DNA from: Alcanivoracaceae bacterium
GTDB taxonomy: Bacteria; Pseudomonadota; Gammaproteobacteria; Pseudomonadales; Alcanivoracaceae
Direction: 5' to 3'
Assembly (NCBI GenBank): GCA_002706085.1
Contig: PAJO01000027.1
Location: 19,528 to 71,133, forward strand
DNA length: 51,606 bases
Positions 50,850 to 51,606 of this stretch are shown here, piece by piece. How positions within the stretch are numbered: position 1 is the first letter of the stretch; each line of letters begins with the position of its first letter. The translations under genes were made by a program, and so were the position numbers. Under the pieces are notes generated by a model. The model did no database searches, was not told the DNA's origin, and saw only the letters and a list, made by a program, of their open reading frames with translations.

Positions 50850-51599
50850 TCAGAGTGCGATGCGCGCTCCAATCACAGCAAACCAATCTGCTGTACTGCC
50901 GCCGTCCGCTTCGGCAAAGTCGGCACTATCGCCGTATTTGCGCTCATGCACCACGCCCACATAAGGCGAGAACGCACGGTCGATCAGATCATAGCTCAAC
51001 CTGAGTCCGGTTTCGGTAGAAACCAGTCCTTTACCAACGCCAATTTCCCGGTCCTCGCTAAACGCAACCGTGGCATCCAGCGTTGCCGCCAGAATCCAGT
51101 AGTTGGTGAGAAGCAGCTCGTACTCTGCATCCAGTTCGGCTGACGTATCGCCATCCTTACTGACATACAGGTTTGCATCGATCTCAAACCATTGGGGAGC
51201 CAGCCCGGCTACACCGAGAACGGCATATGTACGGTCCGGCCCCTCGGGCGTATCGAAACGTACGCCCGCTTTGGCGTCGAAGAACTTGGAGATGGGGATC
51301 TGGCCGACCAGCTGGTTTTCCAGTGTTTCGTAGGCCTGCTCCTCTATCTCGTACTCCCCGGTTGTGAGCAACCGGACTTTGAACTCGTCGGTGCCATAGA
51401 AAGCATCCGCATTCCAGACGCCCAGTTCCTCGTCATCGTCGCTGTAGCGGTATTCAAACTCCTCGAATTGAACACCCCAGGTTGTGAGCGGCTGTTTACG
51501 AGCGGTGGTGTCGGAGATCATTTCCTGAGCTGTCACCGCCGTTGAGACACCAATAGAGGCAAGGAAGCTGACTGCGACAATTGATCGAATACAGCTCAT
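50850..51599 (-). CDS. copB: Outer-membrane copper resistance protein CopB
   Basis: 249 residues. Signal peptide (MSCIRSIVAVSFLASIGVST) then the CopB beta-barrel pattern: WGVQFEEFEYRYSDDDEELG, YGTDEFKVRLLTTGEYEIEE, QWFEIDANLYVSKDGDTSAE and the end SADFAEADGGSTADWFAVIG. The Met/His-rich N-terminal repeats of longer CopB proteins are absent, so this is the short form. It probably limits or sequesters copper at the outer membrane. A copA oxidase gene, the usual partner, would be expected just past the window end. Confidence 0.87.
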   Translation of the reverse strand: MSCIRSIVAVSFLASIGVSTAVTAQEMISDTTARKQPLTTWGVQFEEFEYRYSDDDEELGVWNADAFYGTDEFKVRLLTTGEYEIEEQAYETLENQLVGQIPISKFFDAKAGVRFDTPEGPDRTYAVLGVAGLAPQWFEIDANLYVSKDGDTSAELDAEYELLLTNYWILAATLDATVAFSEDREIGVGKGLVSTETGLRLSYDLIDRAFSPYVGVVHERKYGDSADFAEADGGSTADWFAVIGARIAL

Positions 51600-51606
51600 A
51601 CCTCAC

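Overview
The window reads as chromosome of a free-living, probably marine, high-GC gammaproteobacterium. An Alcanivorax/Marinobacter-like host is an inference from gene content and order, not from a marker gene. The evidence is a complete cco (cbb3 oxidase) cluster joined to hemN, an FNR/ANR regulator and uspE, two exact FNR/ANR boxes, and a dif site that matches the E. coli site at 26 of 28 positions.

Layout. (1) 1-6480: housekeeping genes: Prc protease (cut by the window edge), an SpmAB-like membrane protein, an AlkB-type dioxygenase, CorA, a metallo-beta-lactamase-fold hydrolase, a small membrane protein and YaaA. (2) 6516-18201, all minus strand: uspE, anr, hemN, a SafE-like membrane protein, ccoS, ccoI, ccoH, ccoG, ccoP, ccoQ, ccoO, ccoN. 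This is one microaerobic-respiration block with ANR boxes in front of ccoN and hemN. (3) 18530-22722: an RND pump and its adaptor. (4) 22913-35282: a prophage of about 12.3 kb inserted in the chromosomal dif site. (5) 35397-39120: a Tn554-type trio (two tyrosine recombinases plus a TnpC-like helper). (6) 39246-51599: a copper/silver resistance island (cusCBA, a Cys/Met-rich periplasmic protein, a P1B ATPase, an APC permease, copB) with gene wreckage at its internal junctions.

The prophage is the main find. Its 268-aa capsid protein resembles my recollection of the PM2 (Corticoviridae) double-jelly-roll capsid protein P2, and it has an A32/P9-like packaging ATPase. The late operon carries nine small proteins with predicted membrane segments and a beta-helix-like spike, but no tail, portal or terminase genes. 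It therefore looks like a tailless, membrane-containing virus of the PM2/autolykivirus kind (Vinavirales). It has no integrase of its own. It lies between an intact dif and a partial dif copy (centre plus XerD arm), so host XerC/XerD probably integrated it. I see no replication initiator. About 840 bp with no convincing gene holds a dense row of perfect hairpins, including a 24-bp perfect inverted repeat, and could be an origin, a packaging site or a structured RNA.

Regulation visible in the prophage: a rightward HTH gene (34849) diverges from a two-gene leftward unit, with paired TACAAG/CTTGTA operators between them. The leftward early/middle operon (33426 to 30072) ends in a terminator. The capsid operon starts after two CTTTCCCAAAA repeats spaced 21 bp apart. 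The lysozyme-like gene appears frameshifted at an A9 tract, which is either a mutation or a slippage site.
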